From Marinilabiliales bacterium (lineage in GTDB: Bacteria > Bacteroidota > Bacteroidia > Bacteroidales > ML635J-15): a DNA stretch of 41,717 nt. The stretch is taken from NCBI GenBank assembly GCA_002869385.1, contig PKTB01000014.1, positions 1 through 41,717 on the forward strand, read 5' to 3'. The translations under genes were made by a program, and so were the position numbers. Positions 17,696 to 26,054 of this stretch are shown piece after piece. The notes under the pieces were generated by a model. The model searched no databases. It saw only the letters and a program-made list of their open reading frames with translations, and was not told the DNA's origin. Each line of letters begins with the position of its first letter. Within the stretch, counting starts at the first letter, position 1.

Positions 17696-18463
17696 ATGAA
17701 TATCGAACTTCGCAAACCAATTGTATTTTTTGACTTAGAGACAACCGGAATTAATATCACTACAGACAGAATTGTGGAGGTTTCATTATTAAAAGTACTG
17801 CCAAATGGAACAGAGCAATTAAAAACATATCGAGTTAATCCGGAAATGCCTATTCCTGCAGAATCTACTGCAATTCATGGAATATCAGATGAGGATATAA
17901 AAGATGCTCCAACTTTTAAAATGATAGCTAAGGAATTGGCAAGTTTTATCGAAGATTCAGATTTAGGTGGGTTTAACTCTAATAAGTTCGATGTTCCTTT
18001 ACTTGCCGAGGAGTTTATCAGAGCTGATACGAGTATCGATTTAAAGAAAAGACGATTTGTCGATGTTATGGTAATATTTATGAAGAAGGAGCCTCGTAAT
18101 CTTTCTGCAGCATATAAGTTTTATTGTGATAAAAATCTTGAAGATGCACATACTGCAGAAGCTGATACAAAAGCAACTTTCGAAATATTTAAATCTCAGC
18201 TCGAGAAATACTCAGATCTGGGTAAGTCCATTGATGAGGTTTCATCATTTTCTTCTCATAATCGAAATGCAGATTTTGCAGGAAGACTTGTTTATGATGA
18301 AGAAGAGAATATTCTAATTAATTTTGGTAAGTATAAAGGTAAAAAACTCTCAGATGTTTTAAAGAAGGATCCATCTTATTATGATTGGGTTCAAAAGGCT
18401 GATTTCCCATTATATACAAAACAAGTATTTACCAGAGTTTATCTCGAAACACGAGGATTTTAA
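17696..18463 (+). CDS. DnaQ-family 3'-5' exonuclease
   Basis: A protein of 255 residues. Exo I is FFDLETTGI (Asp and Glu metal ligands), Exo II is LGGFNSNKFDVPLLAEEF, and Exo III is NLEDAHTAEADTKATFEIF (DnaQ-type H-x-x-x-x-D). The last 60 residues (INFGKYKGKKLSDVLKKDPSYYDWVQKADFP) are the small domain seen in putative quorum-sensing-regulated exonuclease-like proteins. It resembles the proofreading epsilon subunit and lies directly behind dnaN, a usual arrangement in Bacteroidota. I start at ATG 17696; the frame is open 5 codons further to a TTG, which I do not use. Confidence 0.9.
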   Translation: MNIELRKPIVFFDLETTGINITTDRIVEVSLLKVLPNGTEQLKTYRVNPEMPIPAESTAIHGISDEDIKDAPTFKMIAKELASFIEDSDLGGFNSNKFDVPLLAEEFIRADTSIDLKKRRFVDVMVIFMKKEPRNLSAAYKFYCDKNLEDAHTAEADTKATFEIFKSQLEKYSDLGKSIDEVSSFSSHNRNADFAGRLVYDEEENILINFGKYKGKKLSDVLKKDPSYYDWVQKADFPLYTKQVFTRVYLETRGF

Positions 18464-18641
18464 TCCTCAATGACCTAAAGGTAAGTTATCTATGTTTCAT
18501 AGATGGTTATGTGTTTAACTGTGTTATTAATGGTGTTTTTCTAATTGTTTATTTGTTTTAGTTTTGCAATATTATTGCTTGGTGTCGGTTAAGTGACTGA
18601 AATACAGGCATAAATGGTGTAAAATAAATTTCTTTAGAATA

Positions 18642-18706
18642 TTTGCCAAATAAAATAAATAACTTAAGTTTGCAAAAAAGTACAATGTTAACTAACTTAA
18701 GTTATT
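18642..18706 (+). promoter_or_regulatory. Promoter of the polyamine operon with a perfect 13-bp inverted repeat
   Basis: TTTG (18642-18645), a 19-base spacer and TAAGTTTG (18665-18672) match the Bacteroidota promoter consensus. AATAACTTAAGTT (18658-18670) overlaps the -7 box and its exact reverse complement, AACTTAAGTTATT, lies at 18694-18706, 23 bases on and just before the ATG at 18710. Transcription would start near 18680, so only the right arm would be in the mRNA. A DNA operator is therefore more likely than an RNA hairpin. The regulator is unknown. Confidence 0.6.
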
Positions 18707-18709
18707 GAG

Positions 18710-20107
18710 ATGAAGGTTAAGTATCAAGATTTAATTGAACAGTCATTTGATTTTCCAACTGAGGAGTTTTATGTAGAAGATGGTGAACTATATTATTATG
18801 ATATTCCATTAATGGACTTAGTAAAACAATATGGAACGCCTATGAAATTTACTTATCTTCCAAAAATTACCGAAAATATTCAAAGAGCGCGAGTGTTTTT
18901 CAATGTTGCTATAAGTAAGGTAGATTATAAAGGTAAGTATTATCAGTGCTATTGTACAAAGAGCTCTAATTTTTCTTTTATTTTGGAGGAAGCTTTAAAA
19001 AATGATATTCATATAGAAACTAGTTCTCAATTTGACATTGATATAATTCGCTCTTTAGCTGATGAGGGGCTGGTAGATAAATCGCTTCACGTGGTATGTA
19101 ATGGATTTAAACTTCCGGATTATATTGAAAATATATCTGAGTTAATTAATGATGGTTTTGAATATGTTATTCCTGTTCTAGACAATTATGCTGAACTTGA
19201 TAACTTACTTGAAAAGGTGTCAGGAGATCTAAATGTTGGTATTAGAATAGCATCTGAGGAAGAACCTAAGTTTGAGTTTTATACCTCACGTTTAGGGATT
19301 GGGTACAAAAACATTGTTAAATATTATCAAGAGCATATTGAAAATAATCCTAGGGTAAACCTAAAAATGTTGCACTTTTTTATAAATACTGGCATAAAGG
19401 ATACTGCTTATTACTGGAACGAATTAAATAAATGTATTAGCGTTTATTGTGAATTAAAGAAAGTATGCCCTGAGCTAGATTCTTTAAATATTGGTGGAGG
19501 CTTCCCAATTAAGAACAGTTTGAATTTTGAGTATGATTATGAATATATGGCAGAAGAGATTGTTAATCAGATCAAGATGGCATGCGAATCAGCTGGAGTT
19601 CCAGAGCCAGATATTTATACTGAGTTTGGTTCGTTTACAGTTGGTGAAAGTGGTGGTGCAATCTACTCCGTAGAGCATCAAAAACAACAAAATGACAGGG
19701 AAAAGTGGAATATGATAGATTCATCTTTTATTACTACTTTACCTGACTCTTGGTCAATCAACAAACGTTTTATTATGTTACCTGTTAATAAGTGGCAAAG
19801 CCCTTATGAAAGAGTATTTCTTGGTGGTGTAACATGCGATAGTGATGACTATTACAATAGTGAGCAACATGTTAATGCAATATATTTGCCAAAATTTGAT
19901 CCCGAAGAAAGGTTGTATATTGGCTTTTTTAATACTGGAGCATATCAGGAATCAATAGGTGGTTTTGGTGGAATACAACACTGTTTGACACCTGCACCAA
20001 AACATGTTCTTATAAGTCGAGATGAGGATGGTAAAGTAAATACAAAATTGTTTTCTCGTGAACAGAGTTATAAGTATATGTTAAAAATATTGGGTTATAA
20101 TTATTAA
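18710..20107 (+). CDS. Biosynthetic arginine decarboxylase-like PLP enzyme (alanine racemase fold)
   Basis: A protein of 465 residues. This is a fold-type III decarboxylase: PLP lysine K84 in YCTKSSNFSFILEEAL, the Gly-rich phosphate site LNIGGGFPIKN, EFGSFTVGESGG, and the C-terminal catalytic Cys region VFLGGVTCDSDD followed by GAYQESIGGFGG. It probably makes agmatine from arginine; agmatinase lies just downstream. Its length is shorter than E. coli SpeA (about 650) and agrees with the compact form found in Bacteroidota. A diaminopimelate- or carboxynorspermidine-type activity is a less likely alternative. It is the first gene of the polyamine block, with the repeat-bearing promoter in front. 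Confidence 0.85.
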   Translation: MKVKYQDLIEQSFDFPTEEFYVEDGELYYYDIPLMDLVKQYGTPMKFTYLPKITENIQRARVFFNVAISKVDYKGKYYQCYCTKSSNFSFILEEALKNDIHIETSSQFDIDIIRSLADEGLVDKSLHVVCNGFKLPDYIENISELINDGFEYVIPVLDNYAELDNLLEKVSGDLNVGIRIASEEEPKFEFYTSRLGIGYKNIVKYYQEHIENNPRVNLKMLHFFINTGIKDTAYYWNELNKCISVYCELKKVCPELDSLNIGGGFPIKNSLNFEYDYEYMAEEIVNQIKMACESAGVPEPDIYTEFGSFTVGESGGAIYSVEHQKQQNDREKWNMIDSSFITTLPDSWSINKRFIMLPVNKWQSPYERVFLGGVTCDSDDYYNSEQHVNAIYLPKFDPEERLYIGFFNTGAYQESIGGFGGIQHCLTPAPKHVLISRDEDGKVNTKLFSREQSYKYMLKILGYNY

Positions 20108-20132
20108 TTGTTTAGATTAATTGTATTCGTTT

Positions 20133-20140
20133 TATATTTG
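20133..20140 (+). promoter_or_regulatory. Candidate -7 box of speB
   Basis: TATATTTG fits the consensus TAnnTTTG and lies 20 bases before the speB ATG. TTG at 20108-20110 could be the -33 element (22-base spacer). speB may therefore be transcribed independently as well as from the decarboxylase promoter. Confidence 0.5.
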
Positions 20141-20160
20141 CATTCTAATTAATAGATAAA

Positions 20161-21012
20161 ATGTCGGAAAGAACTTATGCAGGAATTCCTGGCAATTATG
20201 CCGGTAGAGATACTTCTAATATTGTGTTGTATCCGGTTCCTTATGATGCAACCTCTACTTGGGGTAAAGGTGCAGATGAAGGACCTGAGGCATTTTTAGT
20301 TGCGTCAGAAAATATGGAACTTTATGATATTGAGTCTGATACAGAAGTTTATAAAAGAGGTGTTTTTCTTGAAAATGCTCCTGATTGTAATATTTCTCAG
20401 GACGAAATGGTGAAGATGGTCAAAGAGAAAGCACTTGAAGTATTTAAATCAGGAAAGCTCTTTTCTATGATAGGAGGAGAACACTCTATTTCTATTTGAG
20501 CAATAATGGCTGCAAAAGAAAAGTTCGAGAAAATATCAGTTTTACAGTTAGATGCTCATTCCGATTTACGTCCTGAATATCTTGGCAGTGAGTATAATCA
20601 CGCTTGTGCAATGCACTGGGCATCAAAGAATACAAATCTTGTTCAGGTTGGAATTCGTAGCATGGATGTAGTTGAAAAACCATTTGTAAATCATAATAAT
20701 TTATTTCTTGCATCTGAAATAGCTGAGCAAGATAATTGGCAACAATCTGTAATAGATAAGTTAGGAGAAACTGTTTATCTTAGTATTGATTTGGATTATT
20801 TCGATCCTTCAATAATGCCATCAACAGGTACTCCTGAACCCGGAGGCTTAACTTGGTATCCGACATTAGATTTGTTACAAAAACTTGCAAAACAAAAGAA
20901 AATAATTGGTTTTGATATTGTTGAACTAGCTCCAAATCCAGCTAGTACGGCATCAGATTTTTTAGCAGCTAAATTATATTATAAAATATTGACTTATATT
21001 TTTGAAAATTAG
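20161..21012 (+). pseudogene. speB: Agmatinase (ureohydrolase family), interrupted by an in-frame TGA
   Basis: The full reading is about 283 codons. Manganese ligands of the arginase/agmatinase fold are all present: IGGEHS (His), LDAHSDLR (Asp-His-Asp), and SIDLDYFDPSIMPSTGTPEPGG (Asp-x-Asp). It would hydrolyse agmatine to putrescine and urea. Codon 113 (20497-20499) is TGA, between GGEHSISI and AIMAAKEKF. The family has Gly at this place (HS-h-S-h-G), so GGA to TGA by one G to T change explains it. The frame continues with ATG 20506, but translation from there would lack the first metal His. It lies between the decarboxylase and the DHS-like gene (next start 3 bases after the stop). Confidence 0.92.
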
Positions 21013-21015
21013 AAA

Positions 21016-21993
21016 ATGAAAACCCAGGGACAAATTTCGAAATTTATTGAAGAGAACTTCAAACATTTCAATGCTGCATCTTTAGTTGATGCTTCAAAAG
21101 CTTATGTTCGTCATTTAGATGAAGGTGGTAAAATGATGATTACTCTTGCCGGTGCAATGAGTACAGCAGAACTTGGTAAAACTCTTGCCGAAATGATTCG
21201 TCAGGATAAGGTTCAAATAATCTCATGTACAGGGGCAAATCTTGAAGAGGACATTATGAACCTTGTTGCTCATTCTCATTATAAGAGAGTTCCTGAATAC
21301 CGTGACTTAACTCCTGAAGATGAATCAAAACTACTTGAAAAGGGCTTAAACAGAGTTACAGATACTTGTATTCCAGAGGAGGAAGAATTTAGAAGATTAC
21401 AGGCAAATATTTTTAAGCAATGGAAAGGGGCAGAGGAAAAAGGCGAGCGTTATTTTACACATGAATATATGTATAAAATGCTTTTAAGTGGTGATTTGGA
21501 AAAATATTACGAAATTGACCCGAAAAACTCATGGATGTTAGCTGCAGCCGAAAAAAACTTACCAATAGTTGTTCCCGGATGGGAAGATTCAACAATGGGA
21601 AATATATTTGCGTCTTACTGCATTAAGAATGAGTTAAAAGCATCTACAATGAAATCAGGAATTGAGTATATGATGTTTTTAACAGATTGGTATCGCAAGA
21701 ATTCTACAGACAGAGGTGTCGGTTTCTTTCAGATTGGTGGTGGAATAGCAGGAGATTTTCCAATTTGTGTTGTTCCAATGATGTATCAGGATTTAGAGTG
21801 GGACGAAACTCCTTATTGGCAATATTTTTGTCAGATTAGTGACTCAACAACTAGCTACGGATCATATTCCGGTGCAGTGCCAAACGAAAAGATTACCTGG
21901 GGTAAACTAGAAAAAGATACTCCAAAATTTATTGTTGAGTCAGATGCAACAATTGTGGCACCATTAATGTTTGCATGGATACTCGGATATTAA
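21016..21993 (+). CDS. Deoxyhypusine synthase-like protein
   Basis: A protein of 325 residues of the DHS family. It has the NAD-binding segment MMITLAGAMSTAELGKTLAEMI, IISCTGANLEEDI, a Gly-rich FFQIGGGIAGDFPICVVP, and the region of the active lysine, KITWGKLEKDTPKFIVESDATIVAPLM. The WGK matches the catalytic lysine of eukaryotic DHS. Bacteria have no eIF5A, so this protein should transfer an aminobutyl group to another acceptor, possibly making a polyamine such as homospermidine; that is inference. It follows speB by 3 bases and completes the polyamine block. Confidence 0.9.
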   Translation: MKTQGQISKFIEENFKHFNAASLVDASKAYVRHLDEGGKMMITLAGAMSTAELGKTLAEMIRQDKVQIISCTGANLEEDIMNLVAHSHYKRVPEYRDLTPEDESKLLEKGLNRVTDTCIPEEEEFRRLQANIFKQWKGAEEKGERYFTHEYMYKMLLSGDLEKYYEIDPKNSWMLAAAEKNLPIVVPGWEDSTMGNIFASYCIKNELKASTMKSGIEYMMFLTDWYRKNSTDRGVGFFQIGGGIAGDFPICVVPMMYQDLEWDETPYWQYFCQISDSTTSYGSYSGAVPNEKITWGKLEKDTPKFIVESDATIVAPLMFAWILGY

Positions 21994-22008
21994 ATTAGAA
22001 ACTAACAT

Positions 22009-22044
22009 CGGTCTCCGGTTCTTGAGCGGAGTCGAAAGGCCGGT
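22009..22044. repeat. Short GC-rich REP-like palindromic repeat
   Basis: In an otherwise AT-rich gap, CCGG at 22015-22018 and 22040-22043 frame a segment containing TTGAGCGGAGTCGAA, and CTCCG (22013-22017) can pair with CGGAG (22027-22031). From memory, segments like TTCGACTCCGCTCAA recur between genes in many Bacteroidota genomes. The sequence differs from the REPIN at 9550. It lies behind the DHS-like gene and may also act in RNA 3'-end formation. Confidence 0.5.
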
Positions 22045-22082
22045 TAAAAAATTATTGTTTAATTAAAAATAAAAGATTTATT

Positions 22083-22769
22083 ATGAGAAAAATTTTGTTG
22101 ATTTTAAGTGTAGTTGTTTTTTCTATAGGTGCTTTCGCGCAAAATTGTGAAACTTATATTCCAACAACTGTTGGTACAAAAGTTACAACAGAGCATTATG
22201 ATAAGAAGGATAAGTTAACATCTACAGAAACTACAGAAATTAAATCTGTTGAGATGGTAGATGGAAAGCAGAAGGTTGTAGTTGAGGTTGAGTCAATTGA
22301 TGCAGATGGTATCAGTAGTGGAAAATCGGAGCTTACTTATTATTGTAATGGTAATGTTTTTGAAGTTGATACGAAATCAATGCTAGACCAGAATCAAATG
22401 GGAGCATACGAATCAATGCAAATCGAATATACTTTTGAGAACCTTCAATACCCTGCAAATATGACAGAAGGGATGACCCTTGAGGATGGTTATGTGGAGG
22501 CAGTAGTATCAAACGAAGGAATGAAAATAATGACTTTACGTGTTGATATTAAAGACTCTAAAGTGGAGGCTATTGAGTCTATTACTGTACCAGCTGGAAC
22601 TTATGATGCAGCAAAAATAAATCAGACCATTATTTCTAAGACAGGATTTATTACTATTCAGATGCAAAGCATTCAATGGATGGTAAAAGGTATTGGAGCT
22701 GTAAGAACAGAAACCTATAATAAAAAAGGTAAATTGGTTGGATATTCTATTGTTAAATCTGTAGAGTAA
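22083..22769 (+). CDS. Secreted TapB/DUF3108-like protein
   Basis: A protein of 228 residues with a signal peptide (MRKILLILSVVVFSIGAFAQ, about 20 residues). The body is a beta-rich domain: YIPTTVGTKVTTEHYDKK, VTVPAGTYDAAKINQTI-like core (ITVPAGTYDAAKINQ) and WMVKGIGAVRTETYNKKGKLVGY, matching the TapB/DUF3108 family of periplasmic proteins. Its function is unknown. It is a single-gene unit with a strong terminator directly after it. Confidence 0.82.
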   Translation: MRKILLILSVVVFSIGAFAQNCETYIPTTVGTKVTTEHYDKKDKLTSTETTEIKSVEMVDGKQKVVVEVESIDADGISSGKSELTYYCNGNVFEVDTKSMLDQNQMGAYESMQIEYTFENLQYPANMTEGMTLEDGYVEAVVSNEGMKIMTLRVDIKDSKVEAIESITVPAGTYDAAKINQTIISKTGFITIQMQSIQWMVKGIGAVRTETYNKKGKLVGYSIVKSVE

Positions 22770-22794
22770 TTGATAAATTTATAAAAATATGTTG

Positions 22795-22820
22795 GCCCTC
22801 AAAATTTGAGGGCTTTTTTT
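22795..22820 (+). terminator. Rho-independent terminator after the TapB-like gene
   Basis: GCCCTCAAA (22795-22803) and TTTGAGGGC (22805-22813) are perfect complements, followed by seven T. Confidence 0.9.
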
Positions 22821-22866
22821 GTTGAATAAAAACTGCTTGTATTTTAATTTGTATGATTAATATTTG

Positions 22867-22874
22867 TATATTTG
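22867..22874 (+). promoter_or_regulatory. -7 box of the T9SS cargo gene
   Basis: TATATTTG (TAnnTTTG) lies 30 bases before ATG 22905. Transcription should start near 22880, which rules out the in-frame upstream start at 22872. Confidence 0.5.
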
Positions 22875-22904
22875 AGATTAAGTTTGTTGTTTAATTCTCC
22901 TATT

Positions 22905-24161
22905 ATGAAAAAACATGTTCTTTTAATGTTAACCATGCTGATTTCAGTATTGGTTTTTTCCCAAAATGAAGTACTAAATGAAACTATTGATGTGCAGGTC
23001 TGTTTTACAGCTGAACATACTTATGTTTCCGATCTTGGATTTTATTTAATTGCTCCCGGGCAGGCAGAAATCGAACCGGGTAATTATGGCGTTTTACAAC
23101 TCCTTCCGGCAGCATCCGATTGGGGCGTTAATGCAGAGTTTGGTTCATGGACAGGAATCCCATGGAGTGTCTTAGGTTGTGATGCAGAAGAGGAAAATAC
23201 TGTTTGTAATTCAGGTAATAATTTAGAGAACTTTTGTTTTAAAAGTTCTTTGCAAGCAGCAAATCCTGCTTATACTGCATGTGTATGTGATATGGAAACA
23301 CCACTAACTGGAGAGTTTGCATCTGTTGAGGATTGGGATAGTGTTTATGGTTTTCAAATAATCAATTCCTGGGGGATAAAAATTTATGATTGTCAGGATC
23401 AAGACATTGGAAGTTTAATTGAAGGGAAAATTACATTTAGCAATAATTTTGGATTAGAAATTGTTTACACATTATTGCCGGAATCCCCAATCTCTATAAA
23501 TGATGGTAGTTGTGATGTATTAAGTGCTTCATACCTTGTGTATTCACCGGATTCATTTTGCACATTGGATATAACAATCCCAAATACTGTTACCCATGCA
23601 ACAGATGATTTTTTTGGTAATTGTGAGTTTGTTGATGAAAATGTTCCATTTGAACCATTTGAAAGTTTTGATTCGATTGCTATTATATCGATTTCACAGA
23701 TTAGCACAACTGATTTTGATGTTACTTATCAGATTTATCAGGACGGAAATACAAAATCCGGTATATTTTCCTCTATATATAATCTTGGAGAGGAAATACC
23801 GGAGTTTATAAATTTGAATTTGTCCTTATTGTGGGAGAATACCTATTCTGGAGCTGTACAGACAATTAGCATAAATCATGAAATATCTAGCAATTCTACA
23901 TTGTTTACTACAATACCTCAAACAGATAAGCAATACTTGTCAAATATAGTTTACCCAAATCCTGTATCAGATGTATTAAAGTTTAAAGATTTGCCTGCAA
24001 ATACAACTGTAAGCATTTATGACCAGCATGGAAGAATTCTAGTAAAAGATCTTTTATTAGAAAATAATGAAATAAATGTGGAACAATATGAATCAGGTAT
24101 TTATACGATAAAAGTTGAGCAAAATGGATATGTGAAATTTTCAAAGTTTGTTAAAAAGTAA
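22905..24161 (+). CDS. T9SS-secreted protein with P-domain-like module and type A sorting domain
   Basis: A protein of 418 residues. A signal peptide (KKHVLLMLTMLISVLVFSQ) is followed by a region resembling a proprotein convertase P-domain: VQVCFTAEHTYVSDLGFYLIAPG, then DWDSVYGFQIINSWGIKIYDC. It is Cys-rich, as expected outside the cell. The last 75 residues (NIVYPNPVSDVLKFKDLP, ending GIYTIKVEQNGYVKFSKFVKK) are the type A C-terminal sorting domain recognised by the type IX secretion system. The start at 22905 fits the signal peptide and the promoter. The cargo activity is unknown; no protease domain is present. Confidence 0.87.
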   Translation: MKKHVLLMLTMLISVLVFSQNEVLNETIDVQVCFTAEHTYVSDLGFYLIAPGQAEIEPGNYGVLQLLPAASDWGVNAEFGSWTGIPWSVLGCDAEEENTVCNSGNNLENFCFKSSLQAANPAYTACVCDMETPLTGEFASVEDWDSVYGFQIINSWGIKIYDCQDQDIGSLIEGKITFSNNFGLEIVYTLLPESPISINDGSCDVLSASYLVYSPDSFCTLDITIPNTVTHATDDFFGNCEFVDENVPFEPFESFDSIAIISISQISTTDFDVTYQIYQDGNTKSGIFSSIYNLGEEIPEFINLNLSLLWENTYSGAVQTISINHEISSNSTLFTTIPQTDKQYLSNIVYPNPVSDVLKFKDLPANTTVSIYDQHGRILVKDLLLENNEINVEQYESGIYTIKVEQNGYVKFSKFVKK

Positions 24162-24183
24162 ATATTTTCTAAAGTAATTTTCT

Positions 24184-24211
24184 GCCCTTCAAAAACTGGA
24201 GGGCTTTTTTT
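24184..24211 (+). terminator. Rho-independent terminator after the T9SS cargo gene
   Basis: GCCCTTC (24184-24190), loop AAAAACT, GGAGGGC (24198-24204; one G-T pair), then seven T. Confidence 0.8.
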
Positions 24212-24284
24212 ATTTATATTCCAGAACTTTTAGTAATTTTATAAATCTAATTAACCGAATTATTTATTTAATATTTTTTTCTTT

Positions 24285-25004
24285 ATTAAACAAATTAAGT
24301 TCTTATTTATTGCAGCACTTTTTGTGGGGTTATTTTCATGTGGAGGTAACACAACAGAATCAACAGAATCAACAGACAAAAACAAGACGGATTCAACAGA
24401 GAATAATATAGATACACCTAATGAGGAAGTATCTAATAGTGTTATTATAGGTAATCAGGAGTGGATGGACAAAAATCTGGATGTTGATGTTTTTAGAAAT
24501 GGAGACCCAATACCTGAAGCAAAGAATGATAAAGAGTGGATGGAAGCTGATGAAAACGGACAGCCCGCTTGGTGTTATTTTGATGATAATCCAGATAATA
24601 ATGAAGATCATGGTAAATTGTATAATTGGTATGCAGTTAATGATCCAAGAGGTTTGGCTCCTGAAGGATGGTTCATACCAAGTGAAGATGATTGGTCGGA
24701 ACTTATAGAGTTTCTAGGTGGAGAAACAGAAGCATTATCAAAGCTTAAAAGTACAAGTGGTTGGAATAAAGATGGTAATGGAACTAATAAGAGTGGCTTT
24801 AATGGAGTCCCTTCAGGTTATAGAACACCACTTGGGGCATCTCAATACTTTAGTGAATATGCTTACTATTGGACTTCTACAGAATATGAAGAATTGAATT
24901 CAAATGCAATAGATATCAATTTGTACTATCCGGCATATGCCTATGTTATGATTGAATATGCTGACAAAGGATATGGATATTCTGTACGCTGTATAAAAGA
25001 ATAA
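24285..25004 (+). CDS. FISUMP-domain lipoprotein with an apparent ATT in place of the ATG start
   Basis: The mature part has a FISUMP domain (Fibrobacter major paralogous domain): IIGNQEWMDKNLDV, YNWYAVNDPRGLAPEGWFIPSEDDWSEL, GYRTPLGA, YYWTSTEY and YSVRCIKE. These are surface proteins of unknown function. The first ATG/GTG in frame, GTG 24324, would remove the signal peptide. Reading back gives IKQIKFLFIAALFVGLFSC, a complete lipoprotein signal with lipobox Cys. It aligns with MKKMKFLFVALIVATFFSC of the next gene. The expected ATG at 24285 is ATT (24294 is also ATT). Either the start was lost by one G to T change or a rare ATT start is used. Confidence 0.8.
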   Translation: MKQIKFLFIAALFVGLFSCGGNTTESTESTDKNKTDSTENNIDTPNEEVSNSVIIGNQEWMDKNLDVDVFRNGDPIPEAKNDKEWMEADENGQPAWCYFDDNPDNNEDHGKLYNWYAVNDPRGLAPEGWFIPSEDDWSELIEFLGGETEALSKLKSTSGWNKDGNGTNKSGFNGVPSGYRTPLGASQYFSEYAYYWTSTEYEELNSNAIDINLYYPAYAYVMIEYADKGYGYSVRCIKE

Positions 25005-25040
25005 TCAAATTGCGATTTTATAAACTCTAAAATTTAAACT

Positions 25041-25964
25041 ATGAAAAAAATGAAATTTTTATTTGTTGCACTAATTGTAGCAACATTCTTTTCTTGTGGT
25101 GGTGGTTCCACAACAAGTTCTGATGAAACTGATAAAGACACCACAGCGAATGACACAGAAATGACAACAGAAGATGATGGAAAGATAGACCCTTTTAAAG
25201 ATTTCCCGGATGTTCAAACAACTGCAAAAGCTGGTGACTATATTTTAACACCTTCGTTAACTTGGCAACAAGATGCAACTAATGATGGTCCGGAATCAAC
25301 AACATTTATTTTTTATTCTGCAAAAATGGCCGAACCTGGAGATGCATATAGTGTTGTAGATTTTACATTTGATGACGATACAGAAATTCCAAACTATATG
25401 ATTATCCCAATTAAATCGGGACAAACATCAAGTGTTGGAGATATTGTTCTTACATGGTGGCAATCGGGAAGTGGAATGCAACGCGCTATTGTTACAAATG
25501 CATCCGATCCATCAGCTCCCGAAGTAAATTATATCGATATTAGTTGGACAAATCCTGCTACAAATGGTGAAGGCGTAGGAATCGGTCAGATGAGTGAGCA
25601 AATTGAAGCAAATTCCTTCCATGTTTTAAAAAATAAATGGGAAATAGGTACTACTGTTGCCGTTAAAGACGGGATGGACTATAAGCATGCAACAATTATA
25701 AGTGTAAGCGGAGATAAAGTTCTTACAATAGGTTTTGTTGGATATATGAAAATGTATGATAAGAACGATTGTGTCCCTTTGGAGGTTAAACCAAATGTTA
25801 AAGCCGGAGATGAAGTTCAGGCACCATGGAACGGAACATTTATTAATACTAAAGTTGTTAAAGTTGATTCAAAATATGGTCGGGTTTATTGCGAAGACCC
25901 ATATTCTGATGAGCCAATGATTGTACCTTTTGGTGACGTGACAACTAGTTTGGATATTGATTAA
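25041..25964 (+). CDS. Lipoprotein with two SH3/Tudor-like modules
   Basis: A protein of 307 residues. A lipoprotein signal (MKKMKFLFVALIVATFFSC, lipobox TFFSC) is followed by a Thr/Asp/Glu-rich linker (about residues 20-50) that would hold the body away from the membrane. A central beta domain (about 60-190) is followed by two short repeats of about 50 residues, each beginning like WEIGTTVAVKDGMDYKHATI and VKAGDEVQAPWNGTFINTKV. These look like SH3- or Tudor-like barrels. The function is unknown. It lies 36 bases after the FISUMP lipoprotein, probably cotranscribed, and is closed by a terminator. Confidence 0.78.
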   Translation: MKKMKFLFVALIVATFFSCGGGSTTSSDETDKDTTANDTEMTTEDDGKIDPFKDFPDVQTTAKAGDYILTPSLTWQQDATNDGPESTTFIFYSAKMAEPGDAYSVVDFTFDDDTEIPNYMIIPIKSGQTSSVGDIVLTWWQSGSGMQRAIVTNASDPSAPEVNYIDISWTNPATNGEGVGIGQMSEQIEANSFHVLKNKWEIGTTVAVKDGMDYKHATIISVSGDKVLTIGFVGYMKMYDKNDCVPLEVKPNVKAGDEVQAPWNGTFINTKVVKVDSKYGRVYCEDPYSDEPMIVPFGDVTTSLDID

Positions 25965-26003
25965 ATTGAAACTATGGTACAAACTAAAGATTTTAAACAA
26001 AAA

Positions 26004-26032
26004 ATGCTGCCAAATCTGGCAGCATTTTTTTT
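26004..26032 (+). terminator. Rho-independent terminator after the lipoprotein pair
   Basis: ATGCTGCCA (26004-26012), loop AATC, TGGCAGCAT (26017-26025), then a run of eight T including the last stem base. Confidence 0.92.
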
Positions 26033-26054
26033 AGCATTAAACTGATAAAAAGGC

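Noticed and set aside
20497..20499. Selenocysteine codon in agmatinase
   Set aside because: The family has Gly here, no Cys homologs are known to me at this site, and no convincing SECIS hairpin follows.
22872..22904. Upstream ATG for the T9SS cargo protein
   Set aside because: It overlaps the -7 box and would put charged residues before a clean signal peptide beginning at 22905.
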